Assembly: GCA_016647705.1 (NCBI GenBank)
Contig: CM028327.1
Location: 41,664,517-41,728,516 of the forward strand
Reading direction: 5' to 3'
Length of the DNA: 64,000 nucleotides
Source: Eucommia ulmoides
Taxonomy: Eukaryota; Streptophyta; Magnoliopsida; Garryales; Eucommiaceae
The position numbers and the translations under genes are program-made. Numbering within the stretch: position 1 is the first letter of the stretch; every line of letters starts with the position of its first letter. Below are positions 22,706 through 34,243 of this stretch, piece after piece. The notes under the pieces were generated by a model. The model saw nothing but the letters and a program-made list of their open reading frames with translations. It was not told where the DNA came from and searched no databases.

Positions 22706-25700
22706 ACCGGTACTGTAACAATCTTTCTTTGTTCCTTTCTGGGTAACAATCTTTCTTTGTTCATTTCTAGAACGTTGTGCTTCAACAATCCAATATTCCC
22801 CGCAAATTCTGGGTTTAATTCATTGTTGTAATTTCACAGGTTTATAGGTGTTCTTTCCGAGTTCAATTCCATCCTTTCAATTTCTTTGGTGATTCAACAA
22901 AGATCTTTGTTCTAACATGGTGGAGAAGAAGCATGTATGAATAATTAAAATATTTCTTTTTATTTTTCTACTGTTTATTTCGAAATGGCCAGATCTCACG
23001 ATGGTGGCCTCCCTCCCTCCCTTGCGAAGACGACGGATTGCTCTCATCACCCTAATCCTTCCTCTCTCTCTCTCTCTCTATAATTTTTTATATGCAGATG
23101 CGTAGCTCATCTCAGCTGGGAATTCCGTTTGCTTTTTGAATTAATTTAATCCATGAAAGTGGTTTAATCAAGAAGAAGAAGGAGGAGAAGAGGATGAACA
23201 CAAATATAATGAATCTCTTCTTAGATCTTCGTTTGGTGTTCTTATAGTTGGTAAGTCTTCTTCATCTTTGATTATTGTTATTATTTTTATTGTTTTCTCT
23301 TTCAAATTACTGAAATGTGTTCATGATTATTGGATTCAACTCTAACTGTGATGTTGGTAGTGAAAATTTTGTTTTTGATTTAGTTTTAGTGACAAAACCA
23401 CACAAGGGCCACATGTTTTTTGGGTTAACGGCTCAAGATATTTAATTTTATCTTTTGGTTGAATTGAATACCTTTATTTAGATACTCATTATCAAGTGGT
23501 CCAGTTTCAGGATAACCAAACAGACTTTTAGTTTATTTTAATTAGAAAATCCCTTTGATGATAAGGTGTAGAAATAACTATAAAGAACAATTTTAAAGAA
23601 CTTTCGATTAGGTTGATGTTTATTGTTACCTCATTTCTATTTCGGAACTGAACAAAATGGTTCTTCAAGTGGCGTATGTTTAGTGTTTCTATTCCATGAT
23701 TTACGATTCTGTTTCCATAAAACTTGGAACAAGAAACAGAAAATGTAAGAACAAATAAGTCATTTTCTGTTCTATTTTCCTGAATTTTACAGCACACTTA
23801 TGAAGAAGAGGCTGTTGGCTCATTTTCTGTTCTATTTTCTTACATTAAACTTTCTGAAAATCAAAACATGCACACACTAAGTTTCTTTCAAATTCTTTGG
23901 ATCCACAGTTGGCAACTTTGGCACTGACGTTGGGAAAAACAAGTACTGCCCCCCAATTTGCAAATAATATTAGTCATATGTGTTGTCTGTCATACTGTGC
24001 CCATGGTAGTTAGGTTAACTGCAACCAATTAGACACTTCACAATCATGTGTCATTTAAATGTGATTTTTTTCAAACTCGATCAAGGCGCATTTCTTTTTG
24101 GGTCCCTGTGATGGAAAACTACCACCTCAAGTGTCATGATGCTTGGAAGAAGATGTTTCTTTGCATTTTATCAATGTTTTATTTTTGAAATTCTTTGCAT
24201 TTCTGTAATTCAAGCTGGAAAGGTAGTTCTTTGGTCAATAAAAAAACACTATGGTTGCATTTCTGTTTCTTCCAATTCGACCTTATTTTTCATTTTTGAT
24301 ATAATGAGTTTAACTTAACTTTGTTGGTATTTTTCTCCATTTTGCTCTCTAACCTGTTCTCTCTTCTTGCAGGCGGCCACCACCATGGCAACACCCTATC
24401 GCACACCTCAAACCACCATTGTTGTAAAACTTCAGCAACACCATCACAAAGTTATCGTCGCCACGCCATCGCCATCACAGAGCCGCTATCATCTCTTGAA
24501 GGCTCATCCATCTCTTTCTCTGCCTACGGTGGTCTCCCCTCTCTCTCTTTCTCACTTTCGCTTCCTCCCTCCCTTGGGGCAAATCGCTCTTTCTCTGTCC
24601 ACAACCACTACCATCACCATCCGGAACCACGACCGTCACGTCCGTTGTTTCAAGGTATTGTCTCTACTCACACATGCGACAATAGATCTGGAATTAATTG
24701 CAGTGATGGAATTTCTTAGCTTGAACCCTAATATGGAATTGGGTTTATGGAGTCTAATTTCAGATACTAATGTTGTTCAATTAGGCAATTGAATGTATGT
24801 ATATTTTATAGAATTTGAATATTCTGTTACTGATTTTGTTAAATTGGGTTTCCTCTGTTGCAAGGGTTGTGCCTTCATGCACCACTAGAGAAATCGAGAG
24901 TAATCTGATTGCGAAGACAAGGTTCTCTTTCTCTCTCTACATGTACATATCTGAACTCTTCACTCCTCTCCCTTTTTTTGATCTATTATACATAGTCATA
25001 CGCAGTTACTATGTATTTATATGCTCTTACTGCAATTATATCAAGTACTGTAAGTTGCAGAATTCTATAACTGGATTTTATGTTTAAAATCTAGACACTT
25101 GCAAACCCTCTGTCGATTTAGGTCTGAGTTACAGTAGAATTTAGATATTCTGAATTCAACAGACATACTGCAAAAAATGCAAGATTCCATTTGTGATTCT
25201 TTTCTAATTTTATTTGAGCTTTACAGATTCGTGAATGTGGGTTTTGTCTATGCTTCGATGATTTTCTTTACATGTTCGTCAATGAAATCTAAAAGTAAAT
25301 ATACAAAATTTAAGTTTTATGAGCCGAGATGAGATTTAGCTCAAAAATGGTTTTTCCCCGTTATTTATACAAGTTGCCTTGAGGTTTTCATTTGTTATAT
25401 ATACTTGCATTATACCAAGTAACAAAATATTCCCAATTTTTTTTTTTTTTTTTTTTTTTCTACTTACAAATTACTATTGTTTATTCCATCATGTAGGGAT
25501 ACGTCAAAATACCATTCATTGATGAAAACAAATCTGGTTAGCAACTCTTTGAAGTATGTCCTTACTCGGACTTATCTAAGGCAAGCGCCCTTCCCCCTCT
25601 TCATTTTTATATTGTCCGTTGTGTATAATTGTTTAAATTTCTCCATTTTTTGGGATGAGCAATTGTTTTTTTTTTTTGGCAAGTACGATATTCAATCGGG

Positions 25701-26110
25701 CGCGCACGATCCTAATATCATCCGATTGAGTGTACTACAAAAAGGAGATCAATATATCAGTGAATTTATGGATCCATATCACTAATTCAATTCAAGAGAC
25801 TCAAGATGAGCTTTATGAGATAATTAAATCAAATTATAGGTACTGATGTTTGGAAATAGGGATAGCATTGGACAATGGAGGTGGTTGTATATTTGATTTT
25901 GGTTTTTTTTTTTTTTTTGGGTACTAATTTATGGATTGAGGTGGTGGTTTGGCATTTCTGTTAATCATTGGTGCACTTGGCAACAAAATGTACGTTATTA
26001 GTTGGTGGTGGTATTTAAATTTTAACTATTCTTAGTTTCTTAATAAAACAGGTCTAGAATGTTGTATAAATAGAAGAGATTATGTAAAAAAAAAAAAAAA
26101 AATTAATAGT

Positions 26111-26126
26111 CGTGCCTTCAGGCACG
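26111..26126 (+). repeat. Helitron 3' terminal hairpin
   Basis: CGTGCCTTCAGGCACG: a 6-bp perfect stem with a 4-nt loop, nine bases before CTAG. The same stem-loop (GTGCC-TTTA-GGCAC) occurs at 31679-31692. Confidence 0.9.
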
Positions 26127-26138
26127 GGTTATACGCTA

Positions 26139-26139
<1 letters not shown>

Positions 26140-26176
<37 letters not shown>
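26140..26176. repeat. (TA)n microsatellite at the Helitron 3' border
   Basis: A GT(AT)n tract starting immediately after the CTAG terminus, in keeping with insertion into an AT-rich target. Confidence 0.85.
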
Positions 26177-26179
<3 letters not shown>

Positions 26180-27282
26180 TATATATGTGGTGTTTGTATG
26201 TTTCCTTCTTTAAGAATGAAACAAACTACACCAATATAAGTTTAATTATTTATTTATTTTATTTATACTTATTACCCTCCTTAAAATAAAATAAAATCTA
26301 TTAATTATATCTCAAAATTTTTAAAATTATATTTTAAATAACTTAATAATCCTTAAACTTTTAAAAAATCAAAAAGTAAAATTACCATATTAGCCCCTAA
26401 AATTTTTAAAGTAAAATTTAAATAATACAATGAAACCCATTATTTTTCTAAATATTCTAAAATGCAACTAGAAATATGCATATGCAGGAACTAGACTTTA
26501 CATTCATGCATTCCAATTTAGAACTCTAAAAAAAATATTAATATTAATTATCGAATGTTACATTCAACATTGGTGTAACACGAATTATAAGATGTTACAT
26601 GTAATATTTATATGAAATATAATTCATATCTCTAAAAAAATTGATTAATATCTCATTTTAAAGAAAACGATCTTATGATGATTATTGTGTAAAAAATTAA
26701 TTTTCAACAAATAAATTTGTGATAAAACTCGCATATTTCGTGTTCAACTTTTTTGATTGGAGTTACTAGTTTTGTTTCTGCGTTTTTAGGTGTAATTAAA
26801 ACTTAATTATAGTACCACATATATTTTGGAAGTTACCAGATTTGATTCACACGTATTAGGAAGTTAAAATCTTATTAAGTAAGGGTATATTAGTCCACAA
26901 AACGAAAAAAAGAGTGATCGGTACAAATAAAATCTAGTAAGTTGAATTAGTAGTTTTCATCTTAAAAAAAAAAAGACCTCGTTCTCGCCCCTTTTATTAA
27001 TCTCTCACATTTTTTTTTTTTTTTCATGGTTAAGTAAGATAGTCACCATAATTGTATTGTTCTATAATATATATATGGGCCTTTATGGCCCGTAGCAAAA
27101 GTCTTTATGGGCGTGGCTACGGTACCGTCAGTAAAGTTACAAATTCGTCTGAATGAAGTTACAAGTTTTTCTAAAAAGTTACTTGTAACTTCCTTCGGAC
27201 AAAATTATAACTTTGCCTGTACTATTGTAATAAAGCCTTTATATATATACATGGTCCCATATTTCTGACTTAATAAAAGTTA
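26177..27282. other. AT-rich intergenic spacer
   Basis: No gene seen. It contains an imperfect foldback around 27120-27225 (GTTACAAATTCGTC against GACAAAATTATAAC) that may be a small decayed MITE. Confidence 0.5.
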
Positions 27283-27757
27283 TTTTGACACTTTGTACTC
27301 TAAAGTTTCACCAAAATCTCACTTTAGTCTCCATAATTTCAGTTTGAACGTGTAACATCTCAAAGTTTTCTAATTATCCCACTATAATCTAAGTCGTTAT
27401 TCTCATTACAATTTTAGACTAGCAATAGTCACTTGTTGCACATTTGAGTGTATTTAATAGGCTTTATGGATATTTTTAACTGTCTCATTTTCTCTCTCTC
27501 ATCCTCCTATTTGTCCATAATATGTATATATATAAAATTGTTTTATAGAAAATATGTAAAGGAAAAATGAAGAGAATAAAAATGACTTTTAGGTTCTCTT
27601 AGAAATAGTTAGGTGTATGTAAGGTGACGGAATGTCATCCAAAATTATAATGGAGGATCATTACAAAACTTCACGGTGTCATATGCTCAAATTAAATTTA
27701 CAGGAACCAAAATGAAATATTGGTAAAACGTCAGGGGTGCAAAGTGTCAAAATTACA
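27283..27757. mobile_element. Long-TIR Mutator-like MITE upstream of the hydratase gene
   Basis: The left arm starts TTTTGACACTTTGTACTC and the right arm ends GGGGTGCAAAGTGTCAAAA. Similarity runs inward for about 100 bases on each side (TCACTTTAGTC and TTACAATTTT-type words). It carries no coding sequence. The right end lies about 180 bases from the start codon at 27939, so it contributes to the promoter region. Confidence 0.6.
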
Positions 27758-27938
27758 CTTGTAGCTTCACACGTTGAATCTGATCCGATCACCGTAACTC
27801 TGCTTCCCGACAAGTTTATCCATAACGATTTCCCGCACTCCAATAGGACCAATACAGAGAAACACCTCCAAAATCGATCCAAAACTATGCATGTAGACAA
27901 GCTATTCTAGCTACAATTGATCAAAATTCCTAGCTGAA

Positions 27939-30900
27939 ATGGACGATTCGTCGCCGGAGAAGCATATTGTAGTCAGGTGCGAGCCGGACGGGATCGCCTA
28001 CGTGACGATCAACCGGCCGAAGTCGCTGAACTCTCTGACGAAGCAAATGATGACGGATCTGGCTCGGGCGTTCAAGAGCCTCGCCGCCGACGAGTCGGTT
28101 CGTGTTATCGTGTTGTCCGGGACAGGGCGCGCTTTCTGCTCCGGCGTGGACCTGACGGCGGCCGAGGACGTGTTCAAGGGAGACGTGAAGGACGTGGAAT
28201 CCGATCCGGTTGCCCAGATGGAGCGATGCCAGAAACCGATTATTGGAGCAATCGGAGGGTACGCGGTCACCGCCGGATTCGAGATCGCGCTCTCCTGTGA
28301 TGTATTGGTTGCTTCCAAAAATGCCAAGTTCATGGACACTCATGCCAGGTTTGAATTCTGATTTGCTTTTATCTTCAAATTTGGAAATCTCGATCGGTAT
28401 ATGTTTTCAAATTTTAGGGCAACGAATTAACGATTGTTGTGGAGTAATCATGCTTCTGTGAATCAAGCTAGATTCACTAATTATTGAATAATTAAGAAAG
28501 CTTTACTGTATGCATTTGTAGATTCTAATTAGGAAACCTATTGATTGCATAGTTTTGAACAACAATAGTATGGATAATTGCTGATTAAGCTAGAGAAGTG
28601 CTATAATTATGCAATTTTTCAAAGATGAAGAAAATTATCTGCTATGATGTGCTTCAAAGTGAATTTGGGAGGGATTTGTTTATAGGATATTAGCTTGAAC
28701 ATTGACATTTTCACTAAGGCGGCGTTTGGTTTCATGGAATTAGAGCTTTATGAATTGGAATTATATAAATGAACGCATCTAAAAATCTAAGAATTTGCAA
28801 GTTTTCATATCTAATTTCAATTTTAGAGCTTCAATTCCATGCTATCAAATGCTACCTCAGGCCCAAGAGGTTTTAGTTCTGTTGGTAAAGTGAGGTGTCC
28901 CTTTTCTTGTTAACCAAAATTTGACTCTTCTGGGGAGCACTCCAGCAATTAAGATGGCGTTTGACATATGGTAACCGTTTCGTGTCCATCCTATGCAGTG
29001 GGATCAAAATGAGATGAGATGAGGATTTTGTTTTCTTCTTGGGAGCAAAAGGGCGTTTGATAACGTTAATTTTTTTTTTGGATCCGGGAACAGAATTGCG
29101 TTTGATAACAATTTTATCCTAGAAATTAAGAATAAACCCTAAACCACAAATTCAAGAACACATCCAAAAGCAAATTGAAGAACACCATGAACAAATTCAA
29201 GAACAACAATCACAAATTCAAAAAATCAAGAACAAATCCTAGAACAAATTCAAGAACAAATTGAAGAACACCAAGAACAATTTCAGAACAACAATCACAA
29301 ATCCAAAAAATCAAGAACAAATTCAACAAATTTCGATTTCGAAATCGAAATCGAAATCCAAAATCAATTTCGATTTCGAAATGGAAATGGAAATCGAAAT
29401 CGAAACCCTATAAGCACCGGACGAAGATGATGACGAAGGTGGCCGAACGAAGAGGACGACGGACGGAGGTTCGATTTCGAACCAAAGGAGGAGGACGATG
29501 GTGACGAAATAGGGTTCGACGATGACGACGAAGGCCAAGACGACGGCGACGAATGCGAAGATGATGGCGATGAAGGCGAAGACGATGGCGACGGCAATGG
29601 CGAGGAAGGAGCATGAACATGAAGATGAAGAAGCAGACGAACACATGAACACGGTTTGATCTCTATTTTTTTATTTTTTTTTGTTGTTGTTGTTGTTCAG
29701 CTGTTTTTTTGGGTTGGGAATGGTTGATCTCTGTTTTTTTTTTTGTTCATCTGTTTTTTTTGGGTTGGGAATGAGATGGGAAATCTTTGGCACAATTTTT
29801 TTTTTGTTTCTCAAGCCAATATAAAAAAGTGGGTACAATTCTGGGATGAGAATGGAATATTGAGAACGCAAACAAAAAAGTGGGATGTATTACCAAATGC
29901 TATGCTCAAAATTTAATCCCAAAAAAGTGGGAATGGGATGGGAGCGGTTACCAAACGGGCCATGTTCTCACTTTTCTCAACCCAACTGGGATGGGTTAAG
30001 TTGAGAATTCTGTTTCCTTGTGGGAACAGAATTGCGTTTGGTAACGACAATTTTTTTTTTTTTTTGCTGGGAATAGAATCGCGTTTGGTAATCACATTAT
30101 TCTGGAATTGTTTTCTTATCCAAACAAAAATCATCATAACAAAAAAAGCATCCAAACAAAAATCAAAATTGATGTGTGCAGATTGATCCTAAAGAACACT
30201 CATTTCCATCCTGTCCCTTAACCTTGAGATTGATGTGTGCAGATTGATTTCAGTAACAAAATTCAAATCGAAACCCTAAACCAACATCAAGAACCATACC
30301 CTAAATCGATTTGAGCAATGAAATCGAAATCGAAATCGAACCCCAAACCACTAACAATCGAAATCGAAACCCCAAATCAAATTCAAGAACAAAATCAAAA
30401 TCGAAACCCCAAACTACTAACAATCGAAATCAAAATCAAAATCGAAACCCCAAACTAAATTCAAGAACAAAATCGAAATCGAAACCCCAAACTACTAACA
30501 ATTGAAATCGAAACCCTAAACCAAATTCAAGAACAAAATCGAAATCGAAACCCCAAACCACTAACAATCGAAATCAAAATCGAAACCCCAAACCAAATTC
30601 AAGAACAAAATCAAAATCGAAACCCCAAATGAAAAAAATCGAAATCGATTTCAGTAACGATTGCGAAGACGATTTCGATTGCGATTTCAGTAACGATTGC
30701 GAAGACGACGGCGACGAGAGGAGGAGGAGGAACGATTGCGAAGACGAACAAAATCGAAACCCTAAATGGCGAGGATGAACGAAATCGAAACCCTAAATGG
30801 TGAGAACGATGGCGATGGCGATGGCGAGGATGACGAAGGCGACGAGTTCGGCGAAGACGTTGGCGAGGACGGCGATGGCGATTGCGAGGAGGAACGATCG

Positions 30901-33900
30901 GCGAAGATGAACGGCAAAAGATAAGGAAAAAGAGATAGAAAATGATAAAGAAAAGAAAATGAAAACAAGGCTAACAAAGTTGAACGGTGACTCTCACTAA
31001 ACAATTTCGGTAATGCCCAGCGTGTTCCTAAAGTTGGGTTGAGTTTTTTGGGCACAAAAAAAACAAACAAGTTTTTTTTTTTTTTTGTTTCTCATTTTTT
31101 TAGGATTTTGATAATCAATTCTCATTTTTTTGGTTGGGTTGGGTTGAGTTTTGTGTTGCCAAAGGCGTTCCCGAAAATCAATCCCAAATTTTTTGGGTTG
31201 GGTTGAGAACACTAACCAAATGGGGCCTAAATCTTCAATTTAATCCCAAATGCATTAGGTTGATGTGGGGAGTGCGCTCTGAAGATCACATGGAAAGGTG
31301 ATTAGTCGAGGTGCGCTTAAGCTGGTCTAGACATACCTTAACGTCTAATTTAAAAAAAACTACCTCAAACTAATCACATTGGGAAAGAAGAGGCAAGTCA
31401 AATCATTTATAGATTGAACATCTATATCATAAATTGGGACCTTTTTTTAAAATTTCTTTCCGTTAAGGGTCGTGAGTCATTTGAGGAGAATGGATAGATG
31501 AGATTGGATTATAAAAGGTTTTTTGGGGAAAATTCTCACCCAAAAATTTCACTTCCCTACCTTCCAGACGGTTAAATTAAATTATAGTGATACCCTTTAA
31601 GTTTCACATTTGTATTTTATGAACCATTTTTTAATTATTTATTAACTTTTTACGCTAATAAATTAGAAAATAAATATAGTGCCTTTAGGCACGAAATCCT
31701 TAGTCTTGTTATCATGTGATACTTAACAATGTATTTTGGATTCATTCAGTTGGATAAAGCATCCCGAAGGAGCTCCCATCCTTGATTTTTACTAAAATAA
31801 GGAGCTCCTAAGCTAAAAGAGTAAAATAAAGCTAAATAAGAAAGGTCCAGTTGACAATGCATGAGGCTCCCTTTTTCGAGGATGACAGTTTTTCTTTTCC
31901 TTGAAGCGGTACATCTATATTATAAATCAGGGCAGTGTGGATCTCATCTATTATCTTTGATCAATAGAATTACTGAGATCTATTAGAGGATATGTGGAGT
32001 AAATTTTAACCATTTAATTGAAAAAATATTTCCAACCGTTGGATTATATAATCTTTGGAGAGATCCTAGTCTTTGTATTCAGAAAACTTTAGGCACAGGT
32101 ACATCAACCAATAAACTTACATTAAGTATGAGAATGGACACTGAAAGAACGCACACTAGGTGAAGATTAATACATAAATATTTGTAAATTTAGATTTTGC
32201 TTATAATAAGATTGAAATTCTTGACCTCCTAGAGAGAATCAAAAGTTTGGACCAACTCTGCTAGCCCAAGCTGATTGGGGAGGTAATAGTTAACTCTACA
32301 AAAAATGTTGAATTCCACATTGATGTTGGGCCCCCGATATACGTTCGCATTGGTTTGTCAAAGTCCACCCGGCACATGAGGGGGCATGTTGAATCCCACA
32401 TAATTTGTGTTACCTGATCCTGAGCTATATATAAAGCCAAGGACAATCCATCTCTTATAAGGCATCTTTTGAGAGCGAGTTAGGCCTAATGGATTTCTAA
32501 AAAAAAAAAATGTTGGGCCTCACATCTCTCTTTGTCTCTCTCTCTCTCTCATGGCATTTAGAAATAAAGCATTAGCATGGTTGGAACAAACTATGAATCC
32601 GTACCAATATAATTTGTTGAATCCCACATTGATGTTGGTCCTACCGATATCCGTTCGCAGTGATTTGTCAAAGTTTCCAGGGGACGTGTTGAGTCCCACG
32701 TCGCTTGTGTTACATGATGTTGTGCTGTATATAAAGTTTAGGACAATCTCCTCTTTCAAAACGTCTTTTGAGAGTGGGTTAGCGTATTAGGTTTCTAGAT
32801 GATCTAATTTCACTCCCTATTTTAGCAAAAATATAGGGATCATTGTTAAACATTTCTTATGTTGAATATTTTTCTTAATATTTTTGTTCTTAGGTTTGGG
32901 ATATTCCCTTCATGGGGTCTCTCCCAGAAGCTTTCACGGATCATAGGACCGAACAGAGCCCGTGAGGTGTCTTTGACGGCCATGCCTGTAACGGCTGAAC
33001 AAGCCGAGCGATGGGGTTTGGTGAATCACGTTGTTGATGGAAGCGAACTCTTGAAGAAAGCTCGGGAAATTGCAGAGGGTATGATAAAGAATAATCAAGA
33101 TATGGTGTTGAGGTACAAGGCGGTTATAAATGATGGGTTCCAAAAGGACCTTTCCCATGCTCTTGCTCTAGAGAAGGTATTGTTGTTTCTCTATGTTTCG
33201 GTGTATTCAAACCACTGTTTGATAACCATTTTTCACAGTATTTTTTTTAAGCTTTCAAAATGTACTTTTAGAAAGAAAAAAAAATATAAAATAGTTCTTT
33301 TTTCGATTTTTATATTTTAAGAAATTGATGGACAAGACCCGTTTATTCAAATTTTCTTAATCATCTATGAAATTTTATTGGAGGTTTTTACACTTTCCAC
33401 CCCTGCAGTTTCCTAGAAACCTCACTTTAGTCCTTATGCTTTCAATTTGAACACATTAAACTCTAAAAAATTTAAATTGTGCCAAGTCGGTCTAAATCGG
33501 TAACTTCGTCAATTTTTGTGGCAGAAATGAGCCACATGTCAAATACAAAACCACTCATGTGGGTGAATTTCATTATAAAAAATGACGGAAGGATTGCCTT
33601 AATACAATTTGGATATTTCAGAGTCTAATGTTTTCAAATTGAAAAGATAGGGGCTAAAGTGGGATTTTTATAAAAAAAAATTAGGGTGCAAAGTGCAAAA
33701 AGAAGTTCTTATCAATTGTATGGGTATTATTAAGGTATCATCTTTACGTTATCAAACACGTTTTTTATTTTTGCTTTTACTTTTTATTTCATTTTTCATT
33801 AAAAAAATTATCATAAAAAGTGCTTAAAAAACGTTACCAAACAGTGCCTTTACTATTACTGATCATTCCTCGAAAAGTTGGCAATGTCAAAGAACAAGGA

Positions 33901-34243
33901 TTTATATGTTCAGAAGCATAGTTATTTGTTCCAAAAAACTGGAAACAAAACAGAAATTGGAGAACAAAAAATATTGGTTTTTGTTCTGATCCTTGTCGTT
34001 TAGAACAATTTTTTAGTAAGTAATTTAAGTGTAAAACAAATGTTACTTATTAAATTAAGCAAAAAAAAAAAAAAAAGGTGTTACCTAATGGTTCTTTAAC
34101 TTTTTTACTTTTAAAAGTGATTATGATTCTTATTTCAGGCAAGGGCCCATGATTACTACGATGGGATGACAAAGGATCAGTTCAAGAAAATGCAAGAGTT
34201 TATATCAGATCGGAGCTCGAACAAAACTCCTTCCAAATTGTAG
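27939..34243 (+). CDS. ECHIA: Peroxisomal enoyl-CoA hydratase (crotonase family), complete
   Basis: Hydrates trans-2-enoyl-CoA to 3-hydroxyacyl-CoA in peroxisomal fatty-acyl breakdown. Exons are 27939-28348, 32894-33176 and 34139-34243, with GT-AG junctions in frame, giving 265 residues, the length I recall for Arabidopsis ECHIA (At4g16210). The crotonase fold shows NRPKSLNSL (substrate binding), GTGRAFCSGVDL (oxyanion hole, about residues 61-72) and GGYAVTAGFEIALSCD with Glu115 at the position of the first catalytic glutamate. The region of the second catalytic Glu reads DTHARFGIFPSWGLS and shows no obvious equivalent. The C-terminus is SKL, a canonical peroxisomal targeting signal. Intron 1 is 4.5 kb and full of small transposons; intron 2 holds a long-TIR MITE. 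No lesion was seen; it is presumed functional. Confidence 0.95.
28718..28856. mobile_element. Small MITE in hydratase intron 1
   Basis: Ends GGCGGCGTTTGGTTTCATGG and CCATGCTATCAAATGCTACC form imperfect inverted repeats around an AATTCC-rich core. It is related to 52783-52874. A TAA precedes it, but the right-hand copy of the duplication is not clear. Confidence 0.55.
28953..31227. mobile_element. Composite PIF/Harbinger-like MITE in hydratase intron 1
   Basis: The outer ends are GATGGCGTTTG...ATGGTAACCG and CTAACCAAATGGGGCC, flanked by TAA on both sides. The interior has a second set of the same end motifs (GCGGTTACCAAACGGGCC at about 29943, then GCGTTTGGTAACGAC), so this is one element inserted in or fused to another. 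Cores are rich in GAAATCGAAATC repeats and GA-rich GACGACGG tracts that give long but meaningless frames. It belongs to the same family as 41851-42479 and 54449-55077. Confidence 0.6.
30255..30650. repeat. AAATCG-rich minisatellite
   Basis: Repeats of about 50-60 bases built from AAATTCAAGAACAAAATCG, GAAATCGAAACCCCAAA and CTAACAATCG inside the composite MITE. A related short array lies at 29331-29405. Frames through it are Asn/Lys-rich and not genes. Confidence 0.8.
31421..31703 (+). mobile_element. Mini-Helitron (283 bp) in hydratase intron 1
   Basis: The start is TCTATATCATAAATTGGG after A. The end is GTGCC-TTTA-GGCAC (31679-31692), seven bases, then TTAG|T, a variant of the CTRR end. No coding content. 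It belongs to the same end family as 18924-26139. Confidence 0.75.
31914..32080 (+). mobile_element. Mini-Helitron, 3' end unclear, in hydratase intron 1
   Basis: Begins TCTATATTATAAATCAGGGC and matches 56214-56350 through TTGGAGAGATCC. A weak CTTTAGGCAC remains near 32085, but no clean hairpin plus CTRR end. It is probably truncated or decayed. Confidence 0.6.
32306..32507 (+). mobile_element. TRIM-like/solo LTR fragment in hydratase intron 1
   Basis: Begins TGTTGAATTCCACATTGATG and contains a second TGTTGAATCCCACA start, a TATATAAAG box and a tail GCATCTTTTGAGAGCGAGTT. This is the form of small LTRs of TRIM-type elements common in plants. No internal coding. Broken fossil. Confidence 0.55.
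32614..32795 (+). mobile_element. TRIM-like/solo LTR fragment, second copy
   Basis: A relative of 32306-32507 (TGTTGAATCCCACATTGATG, TATATAAAGTTTAGGACAAT, TCTTTTGAGAGTGGGTTAG) in the same intron, ending about 100 bases before exon 2. Confidence 0.55.
33385..33703. mobile_element. Long-TIR Mutator-like MITE in hydratase intron 2
   Basis: The left arm is TTTTACACTTTCCACCCCTG with CCTCACTTTAGTCCTTATGC. The right arm, reversed, is TTTTTGCACTTTGCACCC and CCCACTTTAGCCCCTAT. Arms are about 100 bases. No coding content. Confidence 0.6.

Larger units (their letters stand above)
18924..26139 (+). mobile_element. Large non-autonomous Helitron (7.2 kb)
   Basis: The 5' end is TCTATATAATAAATCAGC, preceded by A. 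The 3' end is hairpin CGTGCC-TTCA-GGCACG (26111-26126), nine bases, then CTAG (26136-26139) followed by T. This is the classic A|TC...CTRR|T insertion with no target duplication. No Rep/helicase protein is encoded, so it is non-autonomous. The inside has pyrimidine-rich, CDS-like stretches (19130-19440 and 24370-24660), exon-like pieces with AG and GT borders (21612-21725 and 22552-22705), and a poly-A tract near the 3' end. This fits a Helitron that has captured gene fragments, though donor genes were not recognised. Three short relatives with similar ends lie in this window. Confidence 0.87.

Noticed and set aside
24321-24792. His/Thr-rich frames that could be a small protein
   Set aside because: Overlapping frames of equal quality in a CAC/CCATC-rich stretch; no family match.
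27068-27250. Foldback around GTTACAAATTCGTC as a MITE
   Set aside because: Arms are imperfect and no target duplication could be placed.
29323-29652. Open frame rich in Ser/Pro/Arg on the minus strand
   Set aside because: It comes from GAAATCG and GACGACGG low-complexity DNA inside a composite MITE; no domain or conserved start.
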